Of a stretch of DNA of 8,450 nucleotides, positions 5,893 through 8,450 are shown piece by piece. The DNA comes from an uncultured Desulfovibrionaceae bacterium. GTDB lineage: Bacteria > Desulfobacterota > Desulfovibrionia > Desulfovibrionales > Desulfovibrionaceae. The stretch is from contig CAMTOM010000050.1 in assembly GCA_947074125.1 (NCBI GenBank), positions 1 through 8,450 of the forward strand. The letters run 5' to 3'. The notes beneath the pieces were generated by a model. That model ran no database searches. It saw only the letters and a list, made by a program, of their open reading frames with translations, and was not told where the DNA came from. Both the position numbers and the translations under genes were made by a program. Each line of letters starts with the position of its first letter. Within the stretch, counting starts at the first letter, position 1.

Positions 5893-6549
5893 ATGCGTAT
5901 TGTTTCCACTCTACTGCTTATCGTTGCACTGACACAGCTTTGGGGATGCGCTGCTTACAGCATCTATGACGACAAAAGACAAATAAACACCATCACTCAA
6001 GATAAAGGCATTGCCACAGACATAAAAACAAAACTCATGGGCTATAACCTTGGCAAGGGCTGGTCCACGGCTGTATATTGTTATTATGGCAAAGTCTTTC
6101 TTGTGGGCGAAGTGCCTGACGATATCAAGGCAGAACTGGTTGATGTTGCGCAAAAATGCCGTGGCGTCAAAAATGTTACCACACACTGGTTTACTCCTAA
6201 AACAGCCACTACAGCCAATATTGCTGTGGCAACACAAGTACGTACAGAACTCATTCGCACTGAATTCCTCAGTTCCACACGTATCGACACAGAAGTCAAT
6301 GCCAATCGTGTTGTACTGCTTGGCGTTGTGAATGATTCATATGAGCGTGATCTTGCCGTCAGTGCGGCCAAGAACACACAGGGAGTAGAAAGCGTCACCA
6401 GTTATCTTATGCTCCCCCCAGAAGACGCTTTTGAAGGTATCGGCGGCAATACCACCTCCGTTGAATCTTCCTCGTCAGACCCATATAGTTCTTCAACTCC
6501 CTCCAATGACCAGGGTATTTATATTGAAGAAGGCACCCCCAGGGACTAG
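5893..6549 (+). CDS. Dual-BON-domain lipoprotein (DolP/OsmY-like)
   Basis: A 218-residue precursor. The N-terminus MRIVSTLLLIVALTQLWGC is a lipoprotein signal with lipobox LWGC, giving Cys19 as the lipidated residue; Ala at +2 predicts outer-membrane sorting. Two BON modules follow: ~36-100 (with GKVFLVGEVPDD and GVKNVTTHWF) and ~108-174 (with NRVVLLGVVNDSYERD and GVESVTSYL). The last ~40 residues are Ser/Thr/Pro rich, acidic and probably disordered. The layout matches the DolP (YraP) type of envelope-integrity lipoprotein, which binds anionic phospholipid; BON proteins generally bind membranes or hydrophobic ligands. ATG 5893 is chosen because GGGGGA at 5878-5883 lies nine bases upstream and a signal peptide begins there; the open frame extends upstream into murA without meaning. 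The gap to murA is 16 bases and to the next gene 13, so an operon is likely. Confidence 0.9.
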   Translation: MRIVSTLLLIVALTQLWGCAAYSIYDDKRQINTITQDKGIATDIKTKLMGYNLGKGWSTAVYCYYGKVFLVGEVPDDIKAELVDVAQKCRGVKNVTTHWFTPKTATTANIAVATQVRTELIRTEFLSSTRIDTEVNANRVVLLGVVNDSYERDLAVSAAKNTQGVESVTSYLMLPPEDAFEGIGGNTTSVESSSSDPYSSSTPSNDQGIYIEEGTPRD

Positions 6550-6562
6550 GGAAAAAGGAACG

Positions 6563-7030
6563 ATGCTCACCATATATATTGCAGGCTCTTTCAAGCATAA
6601 ACACGGTGTGCAGTTACTGGGGCGGGAACTGCGCCAGCATAACTGCACCATCCTGGACTGGACAGAAAAAGCAACGCCCCCACAAGGCCTCACAGCCCTT
6701 GAACGTCGTCTTTGGATGGACACAGACACAGAAGGTGGCCCTGTTTTTCTGTTTTGCAAACAAGCCTGTCTCACCGCAGACATTGTGGTGTATTATGGTA
6801 CCTCCGGACAGGATGCTGGTGTTGAAGTGGGTCTGGCTTGTGGTGCTGGCGTGCCTGTGCTCGGCATTCGTGGCCCCCTGGAATCACCAGGCCTTATGCT
6901 TCATGGCGCTGTTGCCGCCTGGGTGGACAGTATTGAAGATGCCATACATGTATTGTGTGCACTGGCAGACAATACAGATGTCTCACTGCCACATCTCAAA
7001 ACCGTTCAGCGGGCATTGCAACATTCATAG
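6563..7030 (+). CDS. Nucleoside 2-deoxyribosyltransferase-like protein
   Basis: A 155-residue soluble protein. The N-terminus IYIAGSF (4-10) resembles the opening strand and loop of the nucleoside 2-deoxyribosyltransferase/DNPH1 fold (typically IYLAGPF). The segment ADIVVYYGTSGQDAGVEVGLACGAGVPVLGI (72-102) matches the later part with the conserved D...G.E.G.A...G.PV pattern; Glu88 is the likely catalytic nucleophile, and Asp73 and Asp84 would line the site. Between them is an unusual insert with DWTEKATPP (32-40) and a Cys-containing FLFCKQAC (62-69). Family enzymes swap or hydrolyse the N-glycosidic bond of deoxynucleosides or deoxynucleotides; which applies here cannot be told. ATG 6563 is preceded by AAGGAA at 6555-6560; the open frame upstream overlaps the BON gene in another frame and is ignored. 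The dCMP deaminase downstream supports a nucleotide salvage or clean-up role. Confidence 0.72.
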   Translation: MLTIYIAGSFKHKHGVQLLGRELRQHNCTILDWTEKATPPQGLTALERRLWMDTDTEGGPVFLFCKQACLTADIVVYYGTSGQDAGVEVGLACGAGVPVLGIRGPLESPGLMLHGAVAAWVDSIEDAIHVLCALADNTDVSLPHLKTVQRALQHS

Positions 7031-7067
7031 CACATTGCCAGATACAATAAAAAGGAAGAATACGACC

Positions 7068-7541
7068 ATGCAGCGTATGAGCTGGGAAGAATATTTTATG
7101 AGTATCACCTGCCTTGTTGCAGAACGTTCTACCTGTCTCAGGCGACGTGTCGGTGCTGTGCTGGTTAAAAACAAACGAATTCTCGCTACTGGTTATAACG
7201 GTGCTCCAGCAGGTGTGCCGCATTGCCTTGAAACCGGTTGTCTGCGCGAAAAACTCAAGATTGCTTCTGGTGAACGCCATGAAATGTGTCGGGGCTTGCA
7301 TGCAGAACAAAATGTTATTATCCAGGCAGCAGTTCACGGCATCACCATCTCCGGTTCAGAACTCTACTGCACAACACATCCTTGTGTCCTTTGCAGCAAG
7401 ATGCTCATCAATTGTGGCGTTACCCGTATTTACTATCAGGAAGACTACCCCGATGCCCTGGCGACAGAAATGCTTCAGGAAGCCAGTATCCCGACAGTAC
7501 ACCTGCAAACTTCTTCTGTTCCCTCACAGGTCTGCCCATGA
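7068..7541 (+). CDS. Deoxycytidylate (dCMP) deaminase
   Basis: This enzyme deaminates dCMP to dUMP, the substrate of thymidylate synthase. The 157-residue protein has the cytidine-deaminase zinc site: HAEQN with His78 and catalytic Glu80, then HPCVLC with Cys106 and Cys109. The segment between GYNGAPAG (42-49) and the HAE motif carries CLETGCLRE and HEMC, the Cys/His-rich insertion typical of dCMP deaminases (ComEB/T4 type), where it can hold a second zinc and the allosteric site. ATG 7068 has AAGGAAG at 7052-7058 at slightly long spacing; a second in-frame ATG at 7077 would be too far from it. The gap to the preceding gene is 37 bases. The TGA overlaps the ATG of ribD (ATGA 7538-7541), so the two deaminase-fold genes are translationally coupled. 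Confidence 0.92.
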   Translation: MQRMSWEEYFMSITCLVAERSTCLRRRVGAVLVKNKRILATGYNGAPAGVPHCLETGCLREKLKIASGERHEMCRGLHAEQNVIIQAAVHGITISGSELYCTTHPCVLCSKMLINCGVTRIYYQEDYPDALATEMLQEASIPTVHLQTSSVPSQVCP

Positions 7542-8450
7542 TGCTTGCTGAACACGCCCCCTTTATGCGTCAGGCCATTGCCCTGGCACAACAATACCAA
7601 TGGCGTACATTCCCCAACCCCACTGTTGGGGCTTTGCTTGTACAGGATGGTAAGGTCGTGGCTCAGGGATGCCATCATAAAGCTGGTGAGGCACACGCTG
7701 AAATTAACTGTCTGGAAGACGCACGCAAGCACGGTGTTGATCCTACCACCTGCACACTTTATGTAACCCTTGAACCCTGCAACCATCATGGGAAAACGCC
7801 TCCCTGCACTGATGCCCTGCTGGCTTCAGGAATCCGTCATGTGGTTATTGGTCTGCGCGACCCCAACCCCAAAGCGGCAGGCGGTCTTGAAAAACTTCGT
7901 GCAGCAGGTATTCAGGTGACATGTGGCGTACTGGAACAGGAGTGCGAAGATCTAATCGCCGACTTTCTCGCCTGGCAAAACAATCGCCCCTATGTCATTT
8001 TAAAAATGGCTTCTACATTAGATGGACGTATCGCCACGCGCACAGGAGAATCCCGCTGGATTTCCTCAGAAGCCTCCAGACATCAGGTGCATGAAATGCG
8101 CGCTGCCATCGCTCAGGTCGGGGGGGCCATTCTTGTGGGAGGCGCCACACTGCGCATAGATAATCCAGCACTTACCGCACGACTCGACAACTATCAGGGC
8201 GTACAGCCTCTTGCCTGTATTCTCACCACACGCCTGCCCGTCAGTCCAGATGATGTTACCATTGTGCGCGAACGCCCAGAACAAAGCATTTTCTTTACCA
8301 CACCAGCCGAAGCCGCATCACCCACCGCGCTTATGCCGCGGGTCACGGGAGTTCACATTATTCCACTCCCGCCCCATTCAACAACAACCGTCTCCGACCT
8401 CCCACCACCATTTACTCCCCTTTGGGCCACTACACCACCCCCCCACGTCC
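7538..8450 (+). CDS. ribD: Riboflavin biosynthesis deaminase/reductase, 3' truncated by window end
   Basis: RibD carries out the second and third steps of riboflavin synthesis: deamination of the diaminopyrimidine product of GTP cyclohydrolase II, then NADPH-dependent reduction of its ribose. About 304 codons are present, of an expected 360-400. The deaminase domain (1-~145) shows PNPTVGA (26-32), HAE (His53, Glu55) and EPCNHHGKTPPC with zinc ligands Cys81 and Cys90. The reductase domain begins near 152 (RPYVILKMASTLDGRIA, Asp162-Ala166), with GESRWISSE and DNPALTAR following. The frame is open to the edge. The last ~17 codons are Pro-rich (DLPPPFTPLWATTPPPHV), where family members normally have Leu/Ala before a VEGGG motif; this fits C-biased base errors at a contig edge. 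The start overlaps the preceding stop (ATGA); ATG 7541 is an alternative. Further rib genes would be expected downstream. Confidence 0.95.
   Translation, partial: MMLAEHAPFMRQAIALAQQYQWRTFPNPTVGALLVQDGKVVAQGCHHKAGEAHAEINCLEDARKHGVDPTTCTLYVTLEPCNHHGKTPPCTDALLASGIRHVVIGLRDPNPKAAGGLEKLRAAGIQVTCGVLEQECEDLIADFLAWQNNRPYVILKMASTLDGRIATRTGESRWISSEASRHQVHEMRAAIAQVGGAILVGGATLRIDNPALTARLDNYQGVQPLACILTTRLPVSPDDVTIVRERPEQSIFFTTPAEAASPTALMPRVTGVHIIPLPPHSTTTVSDLPPPFTPLWATTPPPHV

Noticed and set aside
7031..7067. FMN riboswitch or separate rib promoter before the deaminase-ribD pair
   Set aside because: The gap is 37 bases, too short for an FMN aptamer, and no convincing -35/-10 pair is present.

Overview
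The window reads as a stretch of ordinary, compact, mid-GC (roughly 48% by eye) Gram-negative chromosome. I see no phage, transposon, CRISPR array or defence island. The HU-type protein, the degenerate GGDEF/MinD pair and the overall style of the proteins suggest Desulfovibrionales (sulfate-reducing or gut Desulfovibrionaceae-like bacteria). That placement is inference from memory of the families, not a search result. A diderm envelope is supported by a dual-BON lipoprotein.

Left part (1-3273, + strand): the possible tail of an upstream membrane protein gene; prfB (release factor 2) with an intact programmed +1 frameshift site; a protein with a catalytically dead GGDEF-like domain that overlaps by ATGA a MinD/FlhG-type ATPase; and a small HU/IHF-family DNA-binding protein whose DNA-binding arm is strikingly non-canonical.

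Middle (3317-4625): dapA (lysine/diaminopimelate synthesis) ends in a very strong, symmetrical terminator. Beyond it, on the - strand, lies tRNA-His(GUG) with its own terminator and a plausible promoter preceded by A-tracts. The 430 bases between dapA and murA hold these elements and no protein gene.

Right part (4626-8450, + strand): a tightly packed run of murA (first committed step of peptidoglycan synthesis), a dual-BON outer-membrane lipoprotein, a nucleoside 2-deoxyribosyltransferase-like protein, a dCMP deaminase and ribD (cut by the window end). DapA and MurA both feed peptidoglycan synthesis. The deoxyribosyltransferase-like protein and the deaminase point to deoxynucleotide metabolism, and ribD begins riboflavin synthesis.

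The items most worth a second look are the aberrant HU arm (real divergence or clustered compensating indels), the dead-GGDEF/MinD pair, and the deoxyribosyltransferase-like protein. The last ~50 bases are strongly C-skewed, suggesting an unreliable contig edge. I found no convincing new multi-gene system.
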